DNA of 64,000 bases from Molossus alvarezi (GCA_037176705.1 CM073896.1:22022708-22086707); one strand, 5' to 3'; counted from the stretch's first letter, positions 9,961 to 21,470 are shown. The notes: generated from the sequence alone by a model not told the origin. Numbers and translations are program-made.

Positions 9961-10165
9961 TTTTCTTTATTGATATTAGAGAGATAAAGGGAAAGGGAGG
10001 AAGAGATAGAAACATAGATGAGAGAGAACATCAATTGGTTGCCTCCTGCATGCCTCCCACTGGGGATCAGGCCCACAACCTGGGCATGTGCCCTGACCAG
10101 GAATCAAACTGGCAACTTCTTGGTGCATGGGCAGATGCTCAACCACTAAGCCACACCAGCCAGGC
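9961..10165 (-). mobile_element. Ves-type SINE (right arm of an inverted pair)
   Basis: Reverse-complement Ves from TTTCTTTATTGATATTAGAG to CCACACCAGCCAGGC. Target-site copies AGTGTCTATAATTT (9947-9960) and AGTGTTTATAGTTT (10167-10180). Together with 9719-9930 it forms a 200-bp inverted repeat with a loop of about 30 bases. Confidence 0.94.
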
Positions 10166-11198
10166 TAGTGTTTATAGTTTAAAGATTATATACTTTAAGA
10201 AAAAAATTAAAATCTATTGTAGAAATCACTTGGTGAATATTTGTTAATGTTTAAGAATAAAAATAAACTGTCTTTGTATAAAGTGGTTACCTATAACTAA
10301 AGATGCCACATGAAATTATCTCTGTCTCCCAAGGTTTTGGACAGCCCACAGATATATGTCTTTCTGGTCAATTTCTCGCCAGCTATTATACTGAATATAT
10401 TATTAAGTATCCTACACCAAGAGTGCTGAGAATTACTTAAAGCTTTTAGAAGAGCATAGAGTAACAATAGAAAAATGGGAACATTACATGCATTTTTTAG
10501 GTTTCCAAAAATTTATTATTCTAAAGCAAGAAATTTTAAGAATTGAGTGAAAACCAGATTATATTTTTTGCATATTTATTGTCATTTAGACATGCTAAAT
10601 GGTAATGATTCTGTAAAATATAAATATATTTATAGAATGGATTCTCTGGCATTATCCATGAGAATAACATTCCAAACTTAAAACTCATTTTTATAGTAGC
10701 TGATACTTGTCAAAATGTCAACAACAACAACAAAAAAAAAACTCTCATGTTGGACTGGTTTTGTTTCAATAAATCCATGAATATGACACTTCTTAGAATA
10801 AACTTAGATATTTTATTCCATCTCCAAGACAGGAAAGCTTTCTTTTATACATAGCTAGAATGAGGTCTCATGCTATTAAGACCTCATTATTTTTACCAAG
10901 ATATCTGTGACATGTACTTCTCTAAATGACATCAGAGATAATTAAAAGTAAACTTCACTTGTCAGAAAAAAAAAAAAAATTCATATATAGTGTGTCCTGA
11001 AGTCATTTTTATTTTATAGAAACAAATACACAAGCCAATCTGAATTGACTCTATTTTTTATTAATGCTTATGTTTATATTAAACTGTGACTTTTATGAAG
11101 CTTCTTAAAGTTGCTATCAAAGGTTTTCCACAAACTGTCTCATGACTAAAATATAAACCCCCAAATTTTTAAAGGAAACACAAATTTGTGGTTCAAAT
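10166..11198. other. AT-rich single-copy DNA, nothing recognised
   Basis: Includes short A-runs at 10725-10742 and 10966-10979. No repeat family or coding stretch recognised. Confidence 0.45.
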
Positions 11199-11391
11199 AA
11201 AATTTTTAAAGGGTAAAGGTATGCAAAGAACTTATAGACATATATGCATAACCAGTAGACACAGACAATAGTGTGGTGAAGGCCTGGTGTGGGTCAGGCA
11301 TTCGGAGGATGGGGGTAAAGGGTAGGTGGCAATTGGGGGACATTTGTAATACTCTTAATAATAAAATAAAATAAAATTTTTAAAGGATAAA
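11199..11391 (+). mobile_element. L1 / half-L1 tail-only insertion with target-site duplication
   Basis: 155 bp of 3'UTR between 19-bp flanks that differ by one base: AAAATTTTTAAAGGGTAAA at 11199-11217 and AAAATTTTTAAAGGATAAA at 11373-11391. The interior (GACATATATGCATAACCAGT, ACAATAGTGTGGTGAAGG, GGGGGTAAAGGG) is the same as the end of the half-L1 at 7235-7370, so this is a strongly 5'-truncated copy of that family. Confidence 0.88.
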
Positions 11392-12459
11392 ATTGTGGAT
11401 TATTATCAGCTACAGTATTAAAGGTATAATAGGCCAAATCCAGACAAATACCTAAAAACCAAGCTGTGAGCCTACTTAGGCATTGCAGTCTAAATTTCAA
11501 TTTTTGGGTTACCAAAAATAAAAAAAATATATTTTTATCTCTTATCTAATTATGGGACTCAGAAGACATTGCTCATTAACTTGTAGTTATAAAATTCTTT
11601 AAATATATAAAATAAAAATTTCTTTAAATTATTTAACATATTAGAAGAAACATGTGCTTGGTTGGCATAGTTTCTTTTTCAAAGCATACAGTTGGAAATC
11701 TTAAATTCTTCTATAACAATCTCTTGAATGCTCTATTTTTCCAGTGGAGAATAAACATACTAAAATATAAGCATCAGTTTTTAGGAGAAAATAAATTAAT
11801 TTTATTCATAACATTTTTAATACAATTGAGTTTGAATTACTCAGATCATAGTTCATCCCCAGTGTTAAATGTTCCATCTCACAGGAAGATGAGCATTAAT
11901 CTCCTCACTAGTGAAGTCTTTTACCACAATTGCCCTTTAAAATGGAATATTTCAAGATATTATAAATATATGAGTGTGGATATGAATAAATGTAGCTATG
12001 AAAAATTAATAAGCATATCTCAAATTTGATAACATTTGTGATGTTACATTTTCAAAAATTTAGATCCACCATGGATCTGAATTTAGGTGTTATAAATTTT
12101 CTTACTGTTAGATGAGTTTGGGACCAGCACCGATGGGAGGCAAGGAAAGTGAGGGCCAGATGTAACTTCTGTCAAGGAGAATAGACATTTAAGTGCTGAG
12201 CTTTGAATTAGTTTTCATAGTCTTAATATAAAATTGATCTTGCCTTGGGTCATCATAATCCCCAAATTTTGGAGGACACTCTCTATATAGTTCTAAACAA
12301 TACTAAAATTGTCCTTCTATTTGGTCATATTTGATATCTACTACTTCTGAGTACAGTATTTTGCAGGACAACAAAATGAACAGTGCTGCTGGGGGAGTGG
12401 ATGATGCCTTCGGGGTAAATGAAGCCTTTATCAAAGCCAAGGAGATTTAGCCATAAACA
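11392..12459. other. AT-rich DNA, nothing recognised
   Basis: A 125-codon open frame at 11652-12029 is AT-driven and has no recognisable domain. I do not call it a gene. Confidence 0.45.
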
Positions 12460-12569
12460 GGTTAAATGTCCCTTCTTTTTTTTTGTTTTTGTTTTTGTTT
12501 TTATTGTTAATCCTGAACCAAGGACGTTTTCTGCATTGATTTTCTAGATATCAATGGAAGGGAGAGAGG

Positions 12570-12623
<54 letters not shown>

Positions 12624-12798
12624 CATCGATGTGAGAGAGACACATCAAACTGTTTGCCTCCTGCATGACCCCAACCAGGGCCGAGTATTGAACCTGCAAC
12701 CCGGGTATGTGCTCTTGACCAGGAATTGAACCCAAGACCCTGTGGTCCTTGGGCTGATGCTCTAACCACTGAGAAAAACCAGCCAGGGTTAAATTTCC
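12460..12798 (-). mobile_element. Ves-type SINE, antisense, with expanded GA tract and target-site copies
   Basis: Reverse-complement Ves (12474-12786) with a roughly 48-bp (GA)n at 12573-12620 in its pyrimidine tract. The head reads GCTGATGCTCTAACCACTGA and AACCAGCCAGGG. Target-site copies GGTTAAATGTCC (12460-12471) and GGTTAAATTTCC (12787-12798). Confidence 0.9.
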
Positions 12799-12927
12799 AG
12801 TCTTTTTTTTTTTTTTTTTTTTGGTATATGTCCCTAGTAGGAACCAAATCCAATCTGGGACTCTCTGGTCTGCAGGCCAATGCTCCAACCGCTGAGCCAA
12901 ATTGGTCAGGGCTACATTTCCAGTCTT
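12799..12927 (-). mobile_element. tRNA-half-only SINE copy with its own A-tail
   Basis: Only the tRNA-like head of a Ves element is present (12823-12911): in antisense, GGAACCAAATCC covers the B-box and GCCAATGCTCCAACCGCTGAG the A-box. It is followed directly by a 20-base T-run (the A-tail of the other strand). The flanks TTAAATTTCCAGTCTT (12789-12804) and CTACATTTCCAGTCTT (12912-12927) are the target-site copies. It is stacked on the site already used by the neighbouring SINE. Confidence 0.8.
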
Positions 12928-13149
12928 GATGATTTGATGATGTAGACATTAAACCAACCAGTTTCTTTTTTTTTTCCTTTTTCCAAAAATGTACTGATTT
13001 ATTTATAGCAGTATGGACTTATTAATTCTTATTTTATTCAATGAGTTACAAATTTTTACTATCTTCATTAATTTTGAAGCTCAAATTGTCCCAGAGATGT
13101 GCATTTGGGGCCCTTCTGAGCTAGTGACTATGTTCTTCAATACGATTCA

Positions 13150-13757
13150 TCCTTTTTTTAAAAAATTTTTTATGAATTTATTTTTGTTACAGATGTTTCT
13201 CCTTTTTTTCCCCATTGACACACTCCTCCCCATCCTCCCCCAACAACCCATACCCGGCTTTGTTGTCTGTGTCCATCAGTTATGCGTACATGCATATAAG
13301 TTCTGTGGTTTATCTCTTCCCTCCCCCCACGATCCCCTCTTCTGGGGGTTGTCAGTCTGTATCCCATTCCTCAGACTGTTATGTTCATTATATTCCTCAA
13401 ATAAGTAAGATTATATGATACTTGTCTTTGTTTGGCTTGTTTCGCTTAGGATAATACTTTCCAGGTCCCTCCATGTGGTCTCAAAGAATAAGAGATTTCT
13501 TTTTTACAACTGCATAGTACTCCATTGTGTATATGTACTGCTGCTTTTTTATCCATTCGCCTACTGATGGACACTTGGGCTGTTTCTAGATCTTAGCTAT
13601 TGTAAATAGTGCTGCTATAAAAATGGGGGTACATATATTCTTTCTGATTGGTGTTTCAGGTTTCTTAGTGTACATCCCTAGAAGTAGGATCACTGGATCA
13701 AATGGCAATTCAATTTTTAATTTTTTGAGGTAACACCATATTGTTTTTCATAGTTGA
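13150..13757 (-). mobile_element. 5'-truncated L1 tail, antisense
   Basis: Reverse complement of the last 600 bp of an L1 of the same family as the 5.8-kb copy. The end of ORF2 is visible (GCATAGTACTCCATTGTGTAT, CTACTGATGGACACTTGGGC, AGAAGTAGGATCACTGGATC), then the 3'UTR with a C-rich tract and a T-run at 13155-13175. It corresponds to about 30470-31075 of the full copy. No target-site duplication was identified. Confidence 0.88.
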
Positions 13758-14248
13758 ACCAATCAATTTCAATGCTTTTAAATATAGTGTATTAATAGTC
13801 ATTGTGAATTAATTTGGACGTGTAGGCTATACAATTTATATGATCTTGTAATTCAAACCCCATAGAGAACTACTGAGAGCACTTAACCAGATACATGATG
13901 CCCTGCTGCTACTTTTGTCCATGCTTTACAAAGAAAACCTCCCCACTCAAAAGGCACTGCCCTATCACCTTTGAGAACAATACTTTAATTGCTAACTTGA
14001 GTGAGTTTAGTCTCTCTGAAGGCTCTGGCACTGCTTGTTGGTCACTTACTCTTTCTTGAAACTCACTTGGCCTCCAGGATGTTGTCTTCTTCCTCTTTGG
14101 TCATTCTTTCTCACTTTCTATTATCATCACCCTTTTCCTCTATATCCTTATTGAATTACATTTTCCATGTTTTTTCTGCTTTAGGCTTCTTTTCTGAGAG
14201 GTCTTAACATTCTCTTATGTATGTACATAAATTCTGACAACTTCAAGT
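13758..14248. other. Single-copy DNA, nothing recognised
   Basis: No repeat family or coding sequence recognised. Confidence 0.45.
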
Positions 14249-14508
14249 TATAGGTGCATATTTAATTTAATTTATTTTTAAAATATTTTTTATTACTGAT
14301 TTTAGAGATACAAGAAGGGAGAGGGAGAGAGAGGTAGAAACATTGATGAGAGACATTGATTGGCCCCCTCCTACATGCTCCCCATTGTGGATTGGGTCCA
14401 CAACCTGGGCATGTGCCCTGATCAGAAATCAAACCAACGACCTCTTGGTACATGGGTCAACGCTCAACCACTGAGCCATACTAACTGGCCTATAGGCCCA
14501 TATTTTAA
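14249..14508 (-). mobile_element. Ves-type SINE, antisense, with target-site copies
   Basis: Reverse-complement Ves between TATAGGTGCATATTTAA (14249-14265) and TATAGGCCCATATTTTAA (14491-14508). GA tract, body GGCCCCCTCCTACATGC and head CAACCACTGAGCCATAC are all visible. Confidence 0.92.
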
Positions 14509-14639
14509 AGAATATGCTACTTGAATATATTATAGGCACTGCTAATTCATTAGGACCAAAATTTGCAATGTTGTTTGTCCTTCTCAACAGCTCTCCTTTC
14601 TGAGACTTGGTTAAAGACATCATTAAGCACCTGGCAGGT

Positions 14640-15200
14640 TTTTATGATCTCTTTATCTAGTTGATTGCAAAACTATCTTTATATGCCAGTCTCTATCTCT
14701 GTTCCTCTCTGAGAATCTTATTCTCTGCAACCAGAGTGGTTTTTCTGGGATACAGACCTGACTTTCTCAAACACATCTACTTAAACTATTCCAATTGTTC
14801 ATCAAAATAGAAAGGTAATTGCTGAAATCTTGAGCAAGGAATTCAAGATCTTTCATCATGAAATCTCTACTTCTTCTCACCATTTCATTCATCCATTCAC
14901 TCATTTTTGTTGTATCTGTCACTGTTCAGCACTAATAAAATGAGGTCACAGTTCTCTCGCTCCCAGATCTTTTCATCTCCCCTCTTCTAGTTTTCAGTGT
15001 ACCCACACAGTCTATTCTACTTCTAAAATGTCTTGATCTTTCATGCCTATGCCTTTGACCCTGAAATTCTATCTCACTTGGGTGTCATTTTATTATTTGT
15101 CCATCTCACATTATATCTTCATTATCCTTAAATCTAACTGAAATCGCAGCATCTTACAAGGTTTAAATAATTTCTCCTTCTTATGTTACAATAGAATGTT
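14640..15200 (+). mobile_element. Old L2 LINE 3' region
   Basis: Order of motifs fits the L2 3' half: CAACCAGAGTGGTTTTTCTGGG, CTTAAACTATTCCAATTG, AAGGAATTCAAGATCTTTCA, TCATGCCTATGCCTTTGACC. Very diverged and non-coding. Confidence 0.6.
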
Positions 15201-15279
15201 CTCTAAACTGCATGTTAATTAACTGATTATTTCATAAAATATAGAGGTCAATATATAATATTAAATTAATGTATAGTAT

Positions 15280-15495
15280 TATATGTTGTAGGGATTAAAA
15301 GAAGATCTTGGATTTACTAAAATTCAGTCTCAATTCGTGACTCTGTCATTTGTGATCTATGTGATTCATTCTAGAAAAATTACTTAGTCTGTACTTCTCT
15401 AAATCTATGTCTCTATCTCTACAAATGCTTTTACCTCTCCATTGTGTCCTTGATCAGTGCATTCTATTTGAGGACAGGGATTTCATATGTAGATG
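15280..15495 (+). mobile_element. MIR-like fragment followed by an L2-tail-like fragment
   Basis: 15290-15405 resembles a sense MIR core (GTGACTCTGTCATTTGTGATC, AAAATTACTTAGTC). 15440-15495 (CATTCTATTTGAGGACAGGG) resembles the end of L2. Confidence 0.45.
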
Positions 15496-16276
15496 ATGTT
15501 TAAATAGTTAATTTAATTCATTTTATATAATGTATACCAATATCTATACATTATTATATCCATGACCCTGTCCTTAACATTATCCACTTTTATTCATTAA
15601 GGAGGAGACATAAATAAGAATGATTGGGTTAAGTAATAGGCAGTTTTTATAAATAAATAGAACATATGATTATATCATATTAAGCAACTCATTTAGCTAT
15701 TCCAAACATTGTTGTCTTAATTTACAGAATGAGAAAGTGGTGGTATAGTCCTTTCCAGTTCTAAATTTTTATTCTGATTTTTAATTTCATAGCCTATAGA
15801 ACTATGTTTACAAAAGTAGTAATATAATAACAATGACAGAAACTCTGATAGTGTTTCTTTGATTTTAAAAAATTTACATGCTTTATCTATTTTATTGCAA
15901 CAGTTTTGTGAAGATGAACAAGTTGTCACTATCTTCTTTTAAGATGAGAGAACCAATAATAATACTTATGTGACACAGGCATATCGGATAGCTAGTTAGA
16001 ATTCTTTCTGTTTTCCAGTGTTCCCTCTGCTCTACTAGTCATTTTCAACCATTGGTTTCAGGACATCTTGGAGGTCTCAGGGTCCTGAATTTTAAATTTC
16101 AGAATCCTTAGTAGAAGCATTCACATAATTTGTAGTAATGCTTATACAAGGGCAAAGAAATTTTAAAAAATACTTTATTCAATCATAAAAAAAATCTATC
16201 GTCTATCAATCTGTCCATCTCCCACTAAAATTTAATTTATAACTTTATTACAAGCGACACAATACAGTTTTATTAC
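15496..16276. other. AT-rich DNA with a weak antisense MIR
   Basis: 15880-16010 resembles a reversed MIR (GATGAGAGAACCAATAATAA, TGACACAGGCATATCGGATAG). The rest is unrecognised. Confidence 0.4.
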
Positions 16277-16286
16277 AAAGCAACAG

Positions 16287-16487
16287 CTCAGCTGGCGTGG
16301 CCCAGTGGGTTGAGCATCCTCCCATGGACTGAGAAGTCCCGGTTCAATTCCCAGTCAGGGCACATGTCTGGGTTTTGGGCTCGATTCCCAGTAGGGGGCG
16401 TGCAGGAGGCAGCTGATTAATATTTCTCTCTCACATCAATGTTTCTCTCTCTCTCTTCTTTCAAATCAATAAAAACATATTTTTATA
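16287..16487 (+). mobile_element. Ves-type SINE
   Basis: GCGTGGCCCAGTGGGTTGAGC head, B-box GGTTCAATTCC, body CAGTAGGGGGCGTGCAGGAGG and AATCAATAAAAACATA tail. Flanking AAAGCAACAG and AAAGGAAACAG are a possible target-site duplication. Confidence 0.93.
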
Positions 16488-17002
16488 AAAGGAAACAGAC
16501 CAAGCAATCAAGCACTTGAATTTCCATCTCTGTTCTTTCTCTTACTTAGATAGTCGGACTTTTATCTACATCAACTCCCCCATGTGTAGAATAGAAAAAA
16601 AGAGTCATGTGCTTAATTCTCCAAGATGATGTATACATGCAGAAAAAAAGAAAGAGAAAAAACAAAGAGTAATCCAAAGTCTTATTTGGCCATCAATTTA
16701 AATCTCATTTTTTTCAAGCTGCTTCTTAAAACTGTAAAGATGCTTCTTCATTATGTAAATTAAGGTTCTTGCAGATTCTGAAAGTGCCACATCCAGGCTA
16801 AGAGAGAAGCCATGGCAGGAAATGGAGCAGACACAAGTCATTGGCTAAAAGGCAGGTTGCAGCTCTGCCAGTAACTTGCCTTGTGAAAGCATGGATGTCC
16901 TCATGAAACAGTAATTAAATTGAGTAAAATCTGCTTTTAATTAATCTATGTCCATTATATTTCATTCAGAACACAGGGAAGTTATCTAATTAATATTTTG
17001 GA
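16488..17002. other. Single-copy DNA, nothing recognised
   Basis: No repeat family or coding signal recognised. Confidence 0.4.
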
Positions 17003-17260
17003 GAAGTGGAAAGAACATGGAGTCCCAGCTCTGCTGTTTCCATATGTGATCTTGAGCAAAATACTTAACTGTATCTATTGTAACATGGTACTAATCATAG
17101 TTACTTCACATGATTATTTTAACTCTTGAATGTGCTTGGCATTTACTTAAAGCTCAGGAAGCATTCATTTTTCTTCCATTAGTCTTGAATGAATTAATAA
17201 ATAATTGCTATTTGAGGCAGGATTTTTTTAATTGCAAAAGCCCTAATGTATTGACATGCA
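17003..17260 (+). mobile_element. MIR SINE
   Basis: GTGGAAAGAACATGGAGTCC, CAGCTCTGCTGTTTCCATATG, TGTGATCTTGAGCAAAATAC and GGTACTAATCATAGTTACTTC follow the MIR order from head to core to tail. Confidence 0.7.
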
Positions 17261-17785
17261 CAGAATATTATGGAAATAGCAAAAGTGTGATGAAAGTGCA
17301 AGATAATTAAAAAGGTTCATTGATGCAGGGAAATGGGCTGAAGATGACACAGAGGCAGGTGATGCTGTTAAAAACCTGGAATTCCATATTTCATCATTTC
17401 TAATTCTTCTTCTAAGAAACATGAAGGTATTGTAGTCATCCAGTGCACTTACATTTATGATTTAGAAATAGTCTTTGGGTAGCAGTGAAAAGTTTGATTT
17501 TGAGAGTACTGATGCTCATAGAGGTCCAGCCAAGCGACTGTGGTTCTGGATGGGAAACAACAGTGGATGGATGGAAGCAAGTTTAGGTGCTATCTTGGTG
17601 GGACTGGACAACAGATTGGGTGTAGAGAATGCAAGAAAAGGAAGGACCTGAGGATGGTCCCAATATTCAAGTGTAAAAAACTAGAAGAATGATTGCTGTG
17701 GATACTCACTCAGATAGGAAAAATTTGTATGGCCATAAAAGTTGATGAATTTTTATTAGAGAATACTGATAATTAAGTATAAAAA
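17261..17785. other. Single-copy DNA, nothing recognised
   Basis: No repeat family or coding signal recognised. Confidence 0.4.
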
Positions 17786-18000
17786 TATAACTGTCATCTA
17801 TTAAGCACCTAAACTGCCACATGCCTGATCTCATCTAACCTTCTCACTGCTCCTGAGATGGATACTATTATTTGCATTTTACATGTAGAAAAAATGGAGC
17901 TCAGAGATACTAAATGACTTGTCCAAATTCTCTGGATTGAGCCAGAATTTGAGCATGTCTGATTCTAAAGATTATGTCCCTAAATTTATGCTTCATTATG
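17786..18000 (-). mobile_element. MIR SINE, antisense
   Basis: GATACTATTATTTGCATTTTAC, GGAGCTCAGAGATACTAAATG and ACTTGTCCAAATTC are the reversed MIR core and tail. Confidence 0.7.
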
Positions 18001-18734
18001 TGTTAATAAATATTTGGGTAATTAGCCTGATGGAGAAAAAGGAAAGCATTTGGCCTTATTTAGCCCAGGGCAGTGAAGACATACTAATAGCATAAAAGGT
18101 TTTCATATGTTTTTTTTTTTTTTTTTTTAAATACAGAAGACGGATTATCTTAGTTATCAAAGACCAAAAACAATCAATAATTTGGAGTTAGGTTGAGATC
18201 AAAGCAATACAAATAAATTATTAAAAAGAACTCACTAAGGCAAAGACATAAGACATTAGAATTAAAATGACAATTAAACAGAATGAAAATCACATCTGTG
18301 GGAAGGAAATAATGCATAAAAACATAAAAACTGACCTACTGGATTCACATTCTAGTAATAATTCTCTATGGAAAAGTGTAGAAAAAAATGTATGACAATT
18401 TTTGACTTAGAAGTTGCTCAAGACTATATACATTTTCCTTTAAACATGCAACAGGGTGTTGTCATAATAGGTAGGAAATAAGCAGCTCATATACAGATCT
18501 GTGAGCAAAGAAAAAACTGTAGCAACAAAATAAGCCCAAAGTCCGATGACCAAGCAAGGCACAAGGGCAGAATACAAATGGCCAGTGGACATATGATAAA
18601 CATTAGCCTCTTATCATTTAAAGAAAAAAGTTTAATCAATAATAATATAACTTAAATTTACAGATATCTTGGTGATAATATTGTCATCTAGGTTGAAAGA
18701 AAATAGATTCTGATGAGAATGTTAAATTATAATG
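18001..18734. other. AT-rich DNA with T-run
   Basis: T-run at 18111-18128; otherwise AT-rich with no recognised repeat. Confidence 0.4.
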
Positions 18735-18950
18735 ATAATAATAATAAACATTTGTTGAGTTTCTCTCTGGTAAGTACTAATATAAATAGTTTATATATTT
18801 TATCTATTAAATCTTCACAGTGATCCCATGAAGTAGTTTTATTAATCCCATTATACAGAGGAAACTCAGTCAACTACATAGAATCAGCCTCTGGTCACAC
18901 AGACAGACCCACTCAGAGCCTGAATGTTACTAAGTCTGTTCAGAAAGTAC
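18735..18950 (-). mobile_element. MIR-family SINE, antisense
   Basis: TCTTCACAGTGATCCCATGAAG, CCCATTATACAGAGGAAACTC and CTGGTCACACAGACAGACCC are the reversed MIR pattern. Confidence 0.65.
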
Positions 18951-19580
18951 ATTCTACTTAGAAGGAAATTAACTAATTCATTAAATGTGCAACCCCTTTA
19001 TGCAGAAATTCAAGGATTTCTCTCAAAGAAATGATTAAAGCTATGAGAAAAATGTATGCACAAGAGAGTGTAGCATTATAAATAACAGCCAAAAATCAGT
19101 CCAGCAATTGAGAATTAAGTTATATATCAATATTGCAAATATAATATGCATTATAATACTTATAAAATTATTTACTCAAATGGAGGATGACTATAGTATG
19201 TTTTATTAGTAATCAAGTTGAAGTAGAGTCTGTACAGTATAAGCTTTACAAACACAAACCAATATAAACACACACACACACATCGGTGAAATATTGGGGA
19301 ATTTTGTTCATGGAAATGTTAACATGTTTATCCCTCAGTGGTTAGGATATTAGTAGTATTTAATTGCTAATTTTTGTCACAATTATAACCTCAACACACA
19401 TGGCTCTGTATGACACATGAGAAAGCGTTGAGCAAAATCAGCAGAAACTGCATGAAGGACAAAATGAGCATAGCTCAGCCAACTAGGTGAAAATCTTCAT
19501 CCTTTTTAAAATTTATTTTTATTTAAGTATAGTTGGTATACAATCTTATATTATTTACATTAGTTTTAGGTGATTCAACA
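18951..19580. other. AT-rich DNA with a short L1 tail fragment
   Basis: Short (CA)n at 19269-19281. 19500-19580 resembles an antisense L1 3'UTR (AAGTATAGTTGGTATACAAT). The rest is unrecognised. Confidence 0.4.
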
Positions 19581-19773
19581 TTTTAAAATATTGTTTTTAG
19601 GAAGGAAGGGAGAGATAGAAGCATGGATGTGAGAGAGAAACATTGATCAGCTGCCTCCTGCATACCCCCTTCTGGGAATCGAACCCGAACCCTGGCATGT
19701 TCCCCGACTGGGAATCGAACCGGGATCTCTCAGTCCATGGACTGCTCAATCCACTGAGCCACACTGGCTGGGC
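19581..19773 (-). mobile_element. Ves-type SINE, antisense
   Basis: Reverse-complement Ves with body GCTGCCTCCTGCATACCCCC, B-box region GGGAATCGAACCGGG and head CCACTGAGCCACACTGGCTGGGC. Confidence 0.92.
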
Positions 19774-20234
19774 TTATTTGTAGTATAATCAATTTGTATC
19801 CTTATCAGTATAGTTTGACTTCTCTGAATTTACTACAATTGGTTCCTATAGATGTAGTTTTCCGTAGTTCTGAAAACTCTCATTCCTGGTTAAGATAATT
19901 AAAAATATATTTTAAGAAAATGTGACTTCTGATCAGACAATGCTTTATACACTACTAACTTTTTGGTCCTGAGAAAAGTTACCTGAAATATGAACATAAT
20001 AAGTTTAGCTTGCACTTTGTTTAGTAAGCAGAAATATGAGCAATTTACTTTGCACGGGTGATTAGAACGCTGGCCTGCGATGCTCTTGACCTTTCACGCG
20101 GATGTTCTGCCAGACGAAGTGACATTTTGCCCAAGTCCGTGATCCATGAGATTTTCCCCATAGGCGGTTGCTGATGGCACTCGGGAGTAGTTCTTCCTGT
20201 TTTTGCCGAACTCAGAGAAATCTGGGTTATGAGG
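19774..20234. other. Single-copy DNA with a CpG-richer patch at 20050-20230
   Basis: The first part is AT-rich. From 20050 the sequence holds an unusual number of CpG for this region (AACGCTGG, TTTCACGCGG, AGACGAAG, AGGCGG, CTCGGG). No coding or repeat identity recognised. Confidence 0.4.
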
Positions 20235-20420
20235 AAATACACCACCGGCTTTGGAACCAGACAAGCCTGGGTGTACCGCCGTCTGCCACTTACCAGCCGT
20301 CTGACCACAGGCATGCTACTTAAAGTCATCAAACCTTTGTTTCTTGATTTATAAGAAGAGGGTACTAATATCTACCCTTTAGTATTTCTGTGACAATTCA
20401 ATAAAACTAATAAAGTATTT
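20235..20420 (+). mobile_element. MIR SINE
   Basis: CTTTGGAACCAGACAAGCCTGG, CTGCCACTTACCAGCCGTCTGACC, TACTTAAAGTCATCAAACCT and GTACTAATATCTACCC give a clear, nearly complete MIR. Confidence 0.8.
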
Positions 20421-20957
20421 TTTATTCAGAAGATGCCCAATGAAATTTTTTTAATGAAAGGAAGTAACTAATTTTTACTCTTCATGCTTGTTTCAAGGGT
20501 ATAATGACAGCCCTTGGGTATGATTCAGATCTTGATAAATGTTGCCATGATGATCAGCTTCTTCTTCTTTTACTTGCCATAGTGTTAAAGGTTCATTTCA
20601 ATTCAAGTAAACAGCATTTCTCCACCGAAAGTTATATTAACTTATTTCATTAACATTGACCATGATAATGATTGACATCCAGTAATAATTACTGAGAAAA
20701 TATTCTTTTATAAACATAAGTAGCAGTATAACTGAGGACTCAGTTATCCGTCTACATTAGTAGGCATATGTCACTGTATATAGAATGCCACATGGCACTC
20801 TGTCCCTGTCCTTTACCACAGCTGCAGCTGTTTGCTTTCATGATGCTGTCAATAATGTTAAATGGTACAAAACTATCTTGGCAACGTTTCTTCACTTTTC
20901 CTATACTTCCTTGTTTCAGACCACTTGGTAATAGTAGGTAGTATTGTCTACTAGTTA
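20421..20957. other. Single-copy DNA, nothing recognised
   Basis: No repeat family or coding signal recognised. Confidence 0.4.
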
Positions 20958-21110
20958 CATCCATAGATCTTGCATCAGGCAGACCTGGGATTTATTCCTA
21001 GAGTTATCATATGTGTTGTGTCCTTGGGTAAATTACTTATCCTGCCTAGAGTGACATTCTTCACCTGAGAGGTGGGGTGGTTAAGTCTTTGTTAAATAAT
21101 GTCGACAGAG
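20958..21110 (+). mobile_element. MIR SINE
   Basis: TTGCATCAGGCAGACCTGGGAT, TTGGGTAAATTACTTATCCTG and CTTCACCTGAGAGGTGGGGTGG follow the MIR order. Confidence 0.7.
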
Positions 21111-21224
21111 CACATACCTTCCCACATTATAAGTACTTAATTGAACTATTTTAAGATAATTAAAATTCAGTTTTAAAAGTCATAGTGCATATATCTCATT
21201 TTTAGATATGACATCAGAAACTCA

Positions 21225-21470
21225 GGAAATGCTGCCATTTGTGACAGTATAGATGGACCAGAAGGACACTTCGCCAAGTGAAACACCCAGCATGGCCAGA
21301 CACAGACACACCATATGAGTTTATATGTGGAATCGAAAAGAGTCAAACTTAGAGAAATAGGATAAAATGCTAGTTCCAAAGGGTGGGTTAGGGGAAAAGG
21401 GGGAATGATGGTCAAAGGGTACAAAGTTTTAGTAAATCAAGATAAATAAGTCCAGGAGCTCTACTAGACA
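21225..21470 (+). mobile_element. Old L1 3' end
   Basis: TTGTGACAGTATAGATGGACC, AAGTGAAACACCCAGCATGGCC, ATGAGTTTATATGTGGAATCG and GTGGGTTAGGGGAAAAGGGGG match the sense end of L1 ORF2 and its 3'UTR, 5'-truncated. Confidence 0.75.

Noticed and set aside
11652..12029. 125-codon sense frame
   Set aside because: AT-rich, no domain, no supporting context.
12544..12949. 118- and 132-codon antisense frames
   Set aside because: Translations of stacked SINEs with Leu/Ser runs from the GA tract.
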